DNA of 64,000 bases from Lithospermum erythrorhizon (Eukaryota > Streptophyta > Magnoliopsida > Boraginales > Boraginaceae). Position 1 is the stretch's first letter. Every line of letters starts with the position of its first letter. A program made the translations under genes and the position numbers. Where the stretch lies: NCBI GenBank assembly GCA_019722365.1, contig JADFUC010001351.1, forward strand, positions 1,550,001 to 1,614,000. Reading direction: 5' to 3'. The notes beneath the pieces are model-generated. The model worked only from the letters and a program-made list of their open reading frames with translations, made no database searches and was not told where the DNA came from. Positions 11,876 to 24,268 of the stretch are shown in pieces.

Positions 11876-13551
11876 CCACAGTTTGCGGGCCCAATGCGTC
11901 GATGCGAGGTCTATGAGTCTTGTATTTCGATGAGTAGCGATTATTATAGGTAGTTACAAAAAAGCCTCATTATCGCAAGCCAATACCAACAAACAATTCT
12001 AGAATTGAACAAATATTATTGGTTGTGACAAACTCTGAATGATGAAAAATGTATATGGGTCTCCAAAATAAATGGTCACTTCAAACTAGCTTAAATTGGG
12101 TCGATTTAAATCCAAGTTACGTATATATATAATCGATTCATCAAGTCAGACTTTCTATCAATTGCATCTCGTCACTACTACAAAATGGTGTGGAACTTTA
12201 ACTAAAACTGAGAAGGACCAAAAATATTAAATTATTTAAAGGAATTTTTTTTATTATTAAGGAAGGTTGATTACTATATTTTGTATAAAACTAGTTATAT
12301 TTAAAAATAAAATCTAAAATTTTGAAAATTAAAGAGAGTCGTTCTCGCTATTGATTGGGATAATGCTCTTACTTAAACAACAAATCGCTATTCTGCTATA
12401 TGCCCATCACCAGTAACTAGTCAACTCTATAATGCATATAATCCAACCTTTGAAGTAACATCAAAGTTGAAAGGGGATTTATATATATCTTCCCTATCCC
12501 CTATTGGCCAGACATAGTAAAACATCAAGCTCAAAGCTGTTGCAACTAATCTTTGCATACTCTTATATAATTGATCTTGATTTTAATTATATTAGTACTA
12601 AAGGGCATGAATCTCCATATTTGAAGCCATTTTTTCTTTGAAAATAATCTAAGTGCACGTACATGCATGTGAAGGCATACTTTTTAGGTTTACTTGCGAC
12701 GTGCATATTTCTAATCAAATAATTAAGCTACACTCTCGGTATATATGAAGAGGCCATGTATCCCCAGTTGGTAAAGAGACACGTTCACATGTTCATAGCA
12801 GATTATTGTTAAATTTTTCTTCAATTTTGGAATCACAAAATAAAGTTGTAACCAAGTGTGTCAAAGATAATAGAATAATTATTTTTTGATAATAGAATAA
12901 TAAGTGCAAGACTTGGGGTTAGGTGGGTATCAGTAGATAATTCAAGCAGTTATTCTTCTTATTCAATCGAGTAATTCCTTATCTAATCATTTCAAATATC
13001 AAACAATATAATTTACTTAAACCTTGCTCGGTGCTAATCGAGCAGATAATCGGGTCATATTTTCAACCGATCAAGTATGGAAGCAAATAATAATGCAAGA
13101 AAATTTTATTATTGTAAGAAAAGGTACAATAAAACCTATTGTAGGGGGAAAATTCCTCAGTATCTGGTTTTCAAATGAAGGATAAGCTAAAATATGAGTC
13201 TCTAAGCATTTGTTGACGATTTGGTAAGATGTCTCACTTGCTTTGCTTGATTTGAGCTTGATATGAGTTTGTATAAACTGCTAAACTTAGTTGTTCGACA
13301 TTAGCGGCTTGAATTAATTCAAACCGGATATGTGCTCTATTCTGGCTGGGATATGTGTTCACGATGTGATGGACGAGACTTGGTGCAGGTTGGATATAGT
13401 TCGAGGCAGGAGGAGCCCCTTAGCAATGTTATTTCCATGTTGGTTGTGTTGGACTTGATCGTGGGTCTTGGACGATATCAGGTCTACTTTAGACTTGATA
13501 AGACATTGATCATTTTTGGCGTGGGCTTGATGTTGATAGTATAAGGTCGAG
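11876..13551. other. Intergenic, no gene seen
   Basis: AT-rich, low-complexity sequence with no convincing coding frame, RNA gene or complete transposon. Confidence 0.4.
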
Positions 13552-15170
13552 CAACGGAACACGAGCGAGAGTTAAACTCGGCTCGAACAAAGTCCAACCA
13601 TCGAGTTAGCTCGGCTCGTTCGAGGCGGAGCCAAAAATAAAGGCTCGATTCGGTTTGATGGTTAAATGAAGTTGAAAAGTTCGATTAATTTTTTGAGTAG
13701 TTCGACGAAGGTTCGAAAGTTCGAAAACAGTTTGAAAGTTCAAAAACAGTTCGAAGGTTCGATTTAAGTTCTACTAACAAAGTTTTCACATGTCCAAACT
13801 TCTAACAATTCAACATAGACAAAAGATGATAAACTTCAATTTTGACATCTAAAATAGCTTCAAAGAATAAACATGTCATGTTCTTCACGATCTTTTACTC
13901 TGATTTACTTGGACCTTTTAACTTTGGTATTGGTTTGGTCCTTTGCTTGATGGTTGTCCATTCTTTGTTTTGATTTGGCTTTAGGACAAACGACAATTCC
14001 TTGGAAGCTTTATTAGTCTTTCTGTTTCTTAGTCTTATTTGCATCTATTGTAAAATACTAATAATCAAATATTTAGATGCAAAAATATGGTTGTAGTAAA
14101 GGTGCGGATAGATATGGTTAATTACTATTCTTCCTTATCTTTCATTTATTATTCCTTTTCATATTCAATTTCAGTAGGATCACATCGTTTTCCTAAAATC
14201 ATATCAATAAATATAGACATTAGTTAACCAATTTATTTATTAAAACTATCAATTTAAAATGCTAAACAACTCATGAAGCTTCAAAGCTCTACAAACATTA
14301 ATGCATACAAACAATAATGCAGAGAAATTGATAATGCTAAAGAACATGAATGAGCACTGTCATGATTGTCCATAAAAAAGAATAATGATAAAATAATTTA
14401 CTCATTAGTTAAAGTCAATTTGTTTGAACTTTTCATTACATTATAAAAGTATTTCAGTTTACATATCTTTAAAATGAAGTAATGCCATTAAGTTATCAAA
14501 GACAAAAACTCCTCATCCACCAATTATGATCGATGAAATAAGACATTAAAACATAGGATTAAGATAACAAGTTAAATTGTCTAATAATTTCTACAAATAG
14601 TAATACATATTAAGTACAAAAAGCTGAAATAATTATTGCGGTGAATAATCATGATACAATATAAAAGTATTAAACTTACAATTACATTTTACTGTCTGTT
14701 TCAAATTACAACAATAGAAATTTATTTTAATTAGGCATAAAATGGCTATGACAAATTTATTCAAAAATAATAAATTATTACATCTTCCAAATACTTATAT
14801 TTAACATCTTTTTATTATGAATTACATTTATTTATCATAAAATAAAATAAAATATTAAAACCTAGAATTAGTGATCATAAATTTCGTTTGAAAATACCTT
14901 ACGTGTTATATGTGAAACCTTTCTTGGGGAGGAGTGCGTCATGATATAGTGAAAAGCGAAGATTGATGATGATTTTGAGAAATTAAGAAGAGATGGAGAT
15001 TGGAGTCTGTGTGTTGGTGTAATAGATTGAGTTGAATTTGGTGTATGAGTGGACTGATATATTGGACCCCAAGAACATGAATCAGGCGAGCAGGTCGAAT
15101 CGAGGCCAGTGACCACAAATCAGTTCGAGTTCGGCTCATTTCGAATCGAACCTCAAATGAACTTTTGGGC
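13552..15170. mobile_element. Second hAT-like non-autonomous element, candidate
   Basis: The left end (13552-13770) repeats CTCGGCTCG and many TTCGAA/GTTCGA motifs. The right end (15080-15170) carries the same motifs in inverted form (GGTCGAATCGAGG, GAGTTCGGCTCATTTCGAA). The AT-rich interior has no transposase. The repeat family differs in sequence from the element at 11095. Termini are approximate. Confidence 0.45.
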
Positions 15171-17472
15171 AGTTACTCGGGCGGGCTTGCGGAGCTCTTT
15201 TCGCGTCCACAGGTGGGACTTACGCCTACGGTGTGATATGGTGGGACTATATACCTTGAGAGGCTACTAGCTTGGTGGGATTTGACTTCGAGCTTTGAAG
15301 TTGTACGGAGTTATAGCAAGCAAATGTTGAAGCATTGTTGCTTCTTGCTTATACTACAACGGCCTTAGCATCGTGTTGTTGTAAAGTGATGATCAATATG
15401 AAAGTGGAGGATTACGCTTGTTAATGATCTTGTCAGCTACGCAGGGGCCTTGGTGTGTTTCTGCGATCTGAAGCCTCCATCTATGGGGATGAAAGTTCAG
15501 CATGTTCGTATATCTAAAACTTGATATGTTGAATGGCGCTAAAATTTATCAAATATTTCTTACAAATATTTGAATAAATCAGATACTCATGCTTAATCTG
15601 AAATCTTGAAGCATTCTTGAGAGATCAGTTCGGATTCTGCTTAAGCTTTTGCTTGAACTTAAAAGAAATTCTTGTGTTTGTGCAGTAATTGTTGTTTTAA
15701 GGTGCTTACATTGATTGCTAGGAGTGTTTCCAGCCACCCGAGGAATTCGCTGGAGTGGTAGTTTGCTGGAGGTTTAAAATTTCAACAAGAGAGATTTGGA
15801 GGTTTTTCTGAGATTCTTGATGTTTTGATTATTTCCCCAAATATCACTCCTATTAATTTCGAATTAGGAGGGGTATGTATAAGTTTACGGAGGCTGAATC
15901 ACTTGCCGGTTAGCAGTGTTTGGTGGATGTGATCTTAATCGTTGATTTTTGATACTTTAATCTGGACCGTTGATTAAAAACACAATTTGGGCTTTAAGAA
16001 ACCCTAAAATAAGCGCCTATTTTGATGTCCGTGGATTTCTTGGAGCTTTTGATTTTAACTTAAAATTCTGAGTCTTCGTTTTGAACACGTCTTTCTAAAA
16101 TCTTCATTTTGGAACCCGTGGCTTCGAGACTTCACTTTTCACAATAGTAGAATTTGAAAATAAAATTGAGGATTTTTAGATTTCAAACCCTAATTTTAAT
16201 TGACATTTAATTTAGGACTATTTTCTCGAAAATCCTAATTCGATTGAGGGTTTAATTTGAAATTAAAGAGCAATGGGGACCACTAACTAGCCACGTGACA
16301 TTTTTTTAGTGGCTCGTCTTTGATAATTTGATTAATTAGATGTAATTAATTTTTCAATAATTTTTCACTGTCTATAAATTGCCCCCTCGAATCGGGTACA
16401 TTAGTAGGTGTCGGGTTAGGCTAGGGCAGGTTTATTTTCAACCAATTTAATTTTATTGCTCTGAAAGTGCTTCACGTTTATTTATAAATATATCACGTTT
16501 ATATGTTGGACTTGCTTTTTTATGTGAATATGGTACCCATCTTAGTCCGGGTTAATCCTTCTCCCCTCTGTAGGAGGTCCAAAGGTTGTGATTAACCGTA
16601 TTTCGGAACTTCTTACCGAGGGGAAACCTAGATTTAGCGACTAGGTGCTGAGTAAATCGCCCGTATCGTTTAGGGGACTTTGAAGGATGATCACTCGTTT
16701 ATTTAGGACTTATTGTGACTATCATATGACCCTCGTCGTTTGAAGTGACTTATGGATAGTTTGTCTTATTTTAGGATTCATTAACGGCTATGTAAGTGTC
16801 ACGATCCATGATAAACGCCCGGTCAATGATTGACAATGAATAATTAATTTATGTAGGATTTAAATACCCAACAAGTCATGGGATCATTTGGTTCTCAATC
16901 CGTTAGAAAATTAAATTGTTGGGGTTTAATGTTATTTGTAGTTTAATTGCATGTTAAGACCCATTTAATTCTCAATCCGTAGGGGACTTCATGAGAATTA
17001 ATTTATTTGGGCGTTTAATGTTAAAATGAATTTAGTACATGTTAAGACCTCATTTAATTCCCGATCCCTAGAGGATGTAATGAGAATTAAATTTTCTAGA
17101 GTTTTACTACTAACATAAATGCATCATATGTTAGTACTCCAAGTTGCATCTATATTAATCCGAGTCCTCGTGGATTTAACGGAATTAATATTTATATTTT
17201 TAACATGAATTTAAGTCATGCTAAATACTTAAAATAATTAATCTTGACCGACGTGGGTTTTAGAATTAATTATTTTGATTTTAGAATTTAATTTAAAATT
17301 AAACTAATTTTTTCACCATTTTCTGGTCCGTATTGGTCTATTTAATTAACCGAAAGATATTTGGGATAAATTTTCACATGAAAATTTGACCATTTAATTT
17401 TTTGTGATTTTCAGATCGCTTGGTGGAAGTGGAGTCTTGCTTGTTTAATTAAATCATCTTGTTGAAATTTCC
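15171..17472. repeat. Repeat-derived region with degenerate palindromic units
   Basis: No intact gene. At 16884, 16972 and 17051 a degenerate unit recurs (spacing 88 and 79 bp), built around CATTTAATTCTCAATCCGTA and, in the second and third units, closed by the complementary arm ATGAGAATTAA. A fainter fourth unit lies near 17152. Some GC-richer blocks (15180-15560, 16540-16760) look like pieces of an LTR element but show no reverse-transcriptase motif. The region stops abruptly at the left end of duplicated segment A. Confidence 0.4.
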
Positions 17473-17570
17473 CCTTTGTTTTATAGCTTTGAAGTTGTTT
17501 TAATCTTACCAACATTATCATATGGCATTTGATATCAGTCGTTATCTACTCTTGACTCTTGTCATTCCAG

Positions 17571-17817
17571 ATATTTGAAGTACCTGACAAAGAAGTACCT
17601 GAAGAAGAACAATGTTAGGGACTGGCTCCGTGTGATTGCTTCCAACAAGGACAGGAATGTCTATGAGTTGCGGTACTTCAACATTGCCGATGGTGAAGGA
17701 GGAAGAAAGATGAACGGGTTTTACTCACTGCTTTTGAGATGCCTTGCTCATCTGTTTTGTTCTCCCATTAGTCTGTGGGTACTCTACTGTACCGTAGCTA
17801 AGGATTTTTATAATTAA
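17571..17817 (+). pseudogene. RPL22 last exon only (segment A copy)
   Basis: After an acceptor at 17569-17570 the frame reads [18 protein letters not shown] and onward to FNIADGEG, the conserved C-terminal half of eukaryotic ribosomal protein eL22. The upstream exons are absent because segment A begins inside the preceding intron. Near the expected stop a 2-base difference from segment B shifts the frame, so the Glu-rich tail and stop are lost and the frame runs to 17817. The body of this exon is cleaner here than in segment B, where it is full of indels. It is either a partial duplicate or an assembly copy of the real exon. Confidence 0.8.
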
Positions 17818-18557
17818 AAGGTGACTCGTTATATACACTTTTGTGCCTATTTATGCTCTTCAATGCAAGGATTGTGCTTATTTTTTTGTTTTACATTTTG
17901 CCTTTCGTTTGTATTAAATTGTTAATGCGTATAAGGTTCTTTTTCAACATGAAATTAGCATAGTATATTATTAAAATCGCTCAATAAGTATTTTGCCTTT
18001 TGGTTTGATCACATTTGCCTTTTGGTTATTTTTGTTTATATTTGTCCTTTTGGTTTCTTTATGATCTTGATTCTCAATTGCTTATGATGAGTATTGTTGG
18101 AATTGTACCTTTGAAGCTTTAATTTTGGTGACCTGTGATTTATTTCCTGATATCGGTGTCTTCGCGATTCGATGAAATTCTTTTGCTTCTGATGGCCTAA
18201 TATGATATGCCTTTCTTTTTATGCCATAGTTAGAAAGAAAGGCATATCAACTCAAAACTCAATTCTTAACCAAAAAAAAATACTCAAATAATTGGTCATA
18301 AAAATAGTTCCCAGAAAAGACTTCCAATAAAGAACGCATTACAAAATCAAGAATGGAAAAAATGCATCTTTCCTTTTTCAAGGAGGAGCTTTGGTCACAA
18401 TATTGAAGACACTAAAAAATTCCCTAATTGATAGAGCAATATTTTGTAAAATCAACAGATTATTTTCCCAGCATACACTGCAGGGTCATTCTTTCTCAAA
18501 ATATTAGGAGGCCAAAAAAGCTGGCGATATGGTACAACAGCATTCTCCCAATACAGA

Positions 18558-21500
18558 TTATGCTTCAGGCCAGCACCATAGCCTGAAAGCCGTCACTGGA
18601 GCAACATTCTGTTGCTTGGCAGCACTGTATTTCTTCGTGATAAATCTGATTAACAGACATAATACATCTTAATACACGAGTGTTACAAGTGAACAATGAA
18701 GGCATGTTGATCTAGAGTGCACTCAGAAGGTGTACTGAATATATATACATGTATAAACAAAACATATGGAATCAAGCTATTTTCAATTGATTATATTACC
18801 TGAAGAAATCCCTCCATAGCAACTCATACATTAACCAGTTCATTCCAGTATCGGATGAGCCACTACCACCACCTTTCTGGTTAGAGGCAGCAGAAAAGGT
18901 CCTGCAGGTCTCATAATTAGCTGCCAACGTTAAGGACCTAAGCTCATGATTTGGAAACATACTTAGTGTTTTATTTGGCTTCTTTTCATTTTACCCTCAA
19001 TTATCACTATCTTTTATATTTACTAAAATTATTATCTTTCTTGAAGACTTTTCATTATCGTTTCTTTGGAATTCTTACCCCTAAAATTAAGTTTTCTATT
19101 AAAATTAATGAATATTTTTTAATAAAAGGATAAATTTGGAATTACATACATTAGATATTGGGGTCTTTTTTGAAAATAGATTAACAAATTAAAAATTAAA
19201 TTAAACACACTTACCACTGCCACTGCCACTGCCATGCTTTCTTTATAAACAATCATTTGCGGCAGACTACATTTAACTACCTCACGGACCATAGAAACCA
19301 TTACATAAGTTTATTCAATCCCATAACAATTTCTGAAGCTATTATCTTTAACAATCACAAAATCTAGTCTTTATAAAACAACTTACGAACTCGTTTCAAT
19401 GCGTCACTTCCGGACAGCCGATTGATACAACTTCCAAAAGTCAAATCTTACTAATCTCCTCCAATTTGGATTCATCTTAGCTTGTACCGCTGATCAAAAG
19501 GCAGCATGGGAGGAGATTATATGTGTAACTCACATTGTGTCCCAAAAAACATGTGGTCAGCGAGTCTTAGTCAAAATTCGGACTTTGAAGACGTTCACAA
19601 GTTAGAAAAAATCATTTATGTGGCTAAAGGCAGAGAAAGTATTATCGTAAGAATGAAAAAATAAAGGGTATTGAATAGATAATAGGAAGATGAGAAAAAG
19701 GAACAATCTTTGAAGTCTATGAGCTATAATGAAGGTTGTGATGATGTAAAAATGCAATATTTTTCATTGGGAAGGTGAAAGTCTTTTTAAATAGAGTTGG
19801 TTGATTTCTTCTTATCCAGTGGTGTGGTGTGAAAGTTGTGGTAGTTGAAGTTGGAGGAGAGTGGAGTGGTGAATGAAGAAAGTAAGGGGGGAGGGGATGT
19901 TATTAAATATTTAGTTATTATTAAAAAAGACCCATATGTTAAAGTTATTATAAAAATACCCCACAAATCTAGCATATATGAAATTCCAAATTTATCCTCC
20001 GTCAAATTAAAATTTGACTTCAAAGTGGATGTAGAGTAGTAATTTGAAGAAGGATAGTGAAGAATTCTTGAAAAAATCTGAAAGTATTAAGGGGCAACTT
20101 GAAAGATACGTGGTTGAGAGGCAAAATGAAAAGAAGCCTTTTTTATTTAATGACTTACTACCGACCTTGTCACAACATCTAAGAAAGGTTGCTTAAAATG
20201 AAATGTATTATTCTGCCTTGTTTGATGTTAACTAATAGCATTAGGAAAACAAATATAATGTGGCACATTTTTAATATTAAACTAATATGGCAGGGTAAAG
20301 ATGACAAATGATGTTAAAAATAAGAACATGGATCATTATTCTTGTACAACAATTTTAGAAAAGAGAGTCCTTAAAAAAAGTAGGTAGTAGTTATATGTGA
20401 CTGAATAGATACAGGTAAGTTCAATATACCTTGAAGCAGTCTTTTTCAGCTCATCAAACAAATATCGTGGAGAAAGACAACCCATAGCAAGCCATGGAGA
20501 GATTTTGCAAGAGAAATTTGCACCATATATGCTATTGCCATTGTCCTTATTTGCATTATGTGGTTGTGCTTTACATTCAGCAGCAAACTTCGTGAGCCTC
20601 TGCAGAGCTTCGGTCTCTCCTCCAACCAGAGAAGCATTAGCAGCGGACTTCCCATTCTATTAGAATTTGTATTAAAAGATTAATATACATATCCAACTTG
20701 CACACGAAGAATGCAAATGAATTGAAAGTCGGTATCTTTTACATCGCTTGGCCGTTTTTTGTTCAAGAGTACTGCCCTAGGGAAAGATAAGCAACAACAA
20801 CATATTGTCGTAGTTTCATTTACTTATTGTTTTAATCAATTACAGTACAAAGTAGTAGGTTTTGCTTTCTCTTTTCATTCTCTTGTATAGCATTTGCAAA
20901 ATCGTGAAACGAAACTTAATGAGTTTCAAGAAAGACATTCTGGATACTGTTATAGTTGCACTCAGTTGCATTCGAGACTCTACAGTCACATGTATGAATA
21001 TAATGAATTAAGATAATGATTCACTACAAGTTTCCCACAATTATCAAACATAGTAGCTATTTTGTATCCTAATCTTGAGATTTGAACATATCAGTTCCTA
21101 CCAATGTTGGTTTCACATTCAAAGAACTATTCTAAAGGTGAATCAGTAGCTCATATTTCCTAAAGCATCCAAAAGAAACCAAGTTTATATCATGTCACAT
21201 TTCATCTAACTTTCGAGGCGAGGAAAAACCAATGCTGTGATGCCAACTTGTAGCGTTGATAGCCCTGTTAATAAAGCAACACCTCTTAGGCTGTTGATAG
21301 ATTACTAATATAACATGATTGACACAATATGACAGCATTACTTGGAACATTGAGTAGTACACAATTAACTAAAGAAGCTGGAGCAATGCATCCGTGTTAT
21401 GAATAAGAACATAAAAGCAAACAGTCGATAGTGACAATATACCTTTCCCATTAGCACTCCGGATTAAGGCCAAGATCAACCAAATCGGAATCTCCCAGGC

Positions 21501-22352
21501 TCAACATCCTCTTGCCTTTTCCAATTGATCCAAGCGCCTCAATCGTCTTCTAACCTCAATCCCTTAACCTTCTCCTATTAAACCCGCCATAAGTAGTGAC
21601 ATATCCTCAACCCGGCAGCAAATCATCAAATGATACAATGTACTACCCAAAAATACTTAACCTCAATCCCTCCTCCTTCATCCCCCTCGATCTTCTCCCT
21701 CATATACCTCATCATTAAAGCCTCTATGCGCATACCTTTTCCGCCCACAACTTTCGCCAACTCCACCAAAAGCTCCTCAGGCTTCCCAATCCTCACCACA
21801 AAAGATCAGACCCTCTAGCCTGCAAATTCCTCCTCAAAATTCACTCAACCTCTCCCCAACAAAAGCCTATAAAGGCCCCGTTTATCGAAACCAGAAGACT
21901 TCCCATAATCCCTAGGGTCAAAACAATAAACAGGCAAAACAGACATAGACTCATTAGTTGCATTAGTAAGACACTCATTATCAACAACACGTAAATCGTT
22001 ACGAAACCAAACAATTGAAGCCCACGTGTCACACACCATTGGATGGCTCAGAGGGGCGTAAAAGGGTTAATAAATGGGCTTTGGAGAGGGGTAGGTGAAA
22101 AAGTTGACTTCAAGAATGGTTTTTTTTTATGGGTTTGTGTGGAATAAAGCGATTTTTGATAAAGTGATGAAATTTGAGATGAAATGTTGAGTTTTGGGAT
22201 TTGGGTTGGAATTTTTTTGAGCTTTGAGAATTGAGATAGGAGGGTGGGTTTGGGGGGGGAGAGGATGGTGGATAAGGAGAGGGATGGGCGGAGAAAGAAT
22301 TGAGGTGGTTCTGAGGAAGTGCAGTAGTTGAGTGGTGGTTTGTGGAAGTCAT
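18558..22352 (-). pseudogene. PHR2 photolyase-like gene, segment A copy, exon 1 broken
   Basis: Same four-exon layout as the segment B gene. Exon 1 (about 21445-22352) is shredded by indels, although VWFRNDL and YCFDPRDYGKSS survive in separate frames. Exon 2 (20430-20656) is fully open (LVGGETEALQRL, SIYGANFSCKISPWLAMG), exon 3 (18800-18901) is fully open (DTGMNWLMYELLWRDFFR), and exon 4 starts correctly at 18645 (FITKKYSAAKQQNVAP) but its last residues are scrambled. The segment B copy is damaged in exons 2 and 3, so the two copies complement each other. Calling this a pseudogene describes the sequence as given; it may be an error-rich duplicate of the one real locus. Confidence 0.8.
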
Positions 22353-22461
22353 TTTGGTGGATGGGAATTATCAGAATGGGTTTTGTAACTAAAGAGGGAG
22401 TGAAGTAAGGTAGTGAGTGTTTGGTGGTGTATGGTGTGCTAACAAATACACTTTAGTGAAA

Positions 22462-24268
22462 GCATTTAGACAAAATTCCGGTTACATGGAATCAAGGAAT
22501 CAAGCAACAATAGCGGAGCTCATAGATGAGATTACGGTTACATGGAATCAAGGAAAAATCAGAGAATGGTTCTATGACATAGACAGTGAAGAGATTCTTA
22601 AAATTCCGATTAATAATCTTAATCATGAGGACAGCATAATCAGAGGTCATAATCCAAGAGGCTTATTTATAGTTAAAAGTGCATATTCGTTCATCCATTC
22701 TAGTTTAAGTTCGCCATCGGAGGCGGAGTCAGCATTACACAGATTAGATTCTACTCTGGTGCGACTAAAGATACAGGAAGATCATTTCCTGGAGGTGATT
22801 CGCAATATTCTACCAACAACAACAAATCTGAACATCAGGAAAATGGAGTCAGCAGACGCTAGCTATCTTATCTGGCATTTAGACAAATATGCATGTTTTC
22901 AACACATGCAAGTTCACAAAGAGGAGTATCAAGGAGCTGGCGATCAGGGGCTGAGATCCAGATTAGAGAGTTTCATATTCTCTATAAAATGGAAAAGATT
23001 AGCTCAGGATCATTTTGTTGCATGGATGGTCAGTTTGTGGCTTATTTGGCATCAAAGGAACAATAGGATGAGGGGGGAACATCATCGCCTTGTTTCGGTG
23101 GATGTGAAACTGATGTGGACTTTGTGTCTCTTTGATTATCGGCTTATAGTGTAAGGGGTGTTTGTTAAATTTCAACTAAATATTTAATTTAATTAATTTA
23201 ATATTTAATTGATAAGCTTGTTTGATAATAAAATTATTTTAGGGTATAATAAATTAAGTATTTATCAAAATTCTTAACAAAAATTAGGTTAATTCGCAAG
23301 CTTGTTTTCTTAATCAAATATTATATTCTAGCGCAAAAATGACGTCTTACCAAATTCTTGCTTCATGTGCCCAACCTCTAATTTATCAGCAGTTAATAAT
23401 TTTTATCCGGCTTTCTCTTCGATTTATAATCTTTGGGATGTGTTATTTTTGATTTAGTGCTGTATTTTTATTAATGTATTGTATTGTTAATATGAAAGTC
23501 GATTATTTTGTGGATTTGTTTTGTTTAATTAACATTGTTTTCAATTTAATTCTTTGTATTTTTATTTAATGTGTGTTGTATTGAACAATACTGAATTTGT
23601 TATCAGGTTTAATACAAGACATGTAGATCAAATATATATATGATTGTCTACTGAGATCAAATTATTAACAGGTTTGTACTTGAGTTAATTCTGGATAGGC
23701 GGTAAGAATCGTATTCGTTTTTTAACGGCGGATGTATCTAGATTATAGGTTGATGAAATAAGTGGTTATTTTAACATTAATTGGAAAATTTGTGGCTCTT
23801 ATCAGAATTTTGATGTCTATAGCAGTCAATTTATTAAATTTTATATGTTTTTATAAATTTCATCTTTATTGTGATATTTAAATTTGTTTATATTACAATA
23901 TGTATTTAATTAAATTATATTTATCTGTTTATAATCTAATTAATAGATTTGTTATTTAATTAAAATTGTTAGCAATTATTCTTTATTTTAATATACTTTA
24001 GTTAGTATATGAGTAGTAGGCTAAGGTTAATAGAAGTTAACCAGAAATAACTCAATTTAAGTTTTTTAACGAGCATTATCAAACACCTAAATATTTTCGA
24101 TATTCAGTTAAATTTGGATTGTTTTCAGTCATTGATTTTAGGCTTGATTTGAGTTTTCGAATTTAATGGCCTTTTCAATAGTGCCTTTGTTGGTAATTTT
24201 CATTGATTATGTATGTTACCAATTTTATTTTTATCAATAAAATCGATGATTTACCAAAAAAAAAAAAA
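22462..24268 (+). mobile_element. LINE (non-LTR retrotransposon) 3' remnant
   Basis: An open frame at about 22470-23152 matches the region after the reverse transcriptase in plant LINE ORF2 proteins: TWNQGKIREWFYDIDSEEIL and KIPI, a GLFIVKSAYSF motif, then ILPTTTNL and later LWLIWHQRNNRMRG. The zinc-finger cysteines usual between these blocks are missing, so it is decayed. The 3' end at 24220-24268 has the plant LINE signature (AATAAAATCGATGATTTACC followed by a 13-A tail). The element is 5'-truncated, begins exactly where segment A ends, and is probably interrupted by an AT-rich insert at 23155-24093. No target-site duplication is visible. Confidence 0.7.
23155..24093. mobile_element. AT-rich insertion inside the LINE, MITE-like candidate
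   Basis: The left edge GGGGTGTTTGTTAAA and the right edge, read in complement, TAGGTGTTTGATAA look like degenerate terminal inverted repeats of a hAT-type MITE. The inside is over 75% A+T without coding frames. No clean 8-bp target duplication was found. Confidence 0.3.

Larger units (their letters stand above)
17473..22461. repeat. Segment A: one copy of a ~5 kb direct duplication
   Basis: From CCTTTGTTTTATAGCTTTGA (17473) to TTTAGTGAAA (22461) this matches segment B (37204-42268) in the same orientation and over its whole length, with many small indels and scattered substitutions. It starts inside the RPL22 intron upstream of the last exon and ends upstream of PHR2. Long stretches are identical (for example 20225-20400 against 39955-40145), while other stretches differ by clustered indels. 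Confidence 0.95.
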
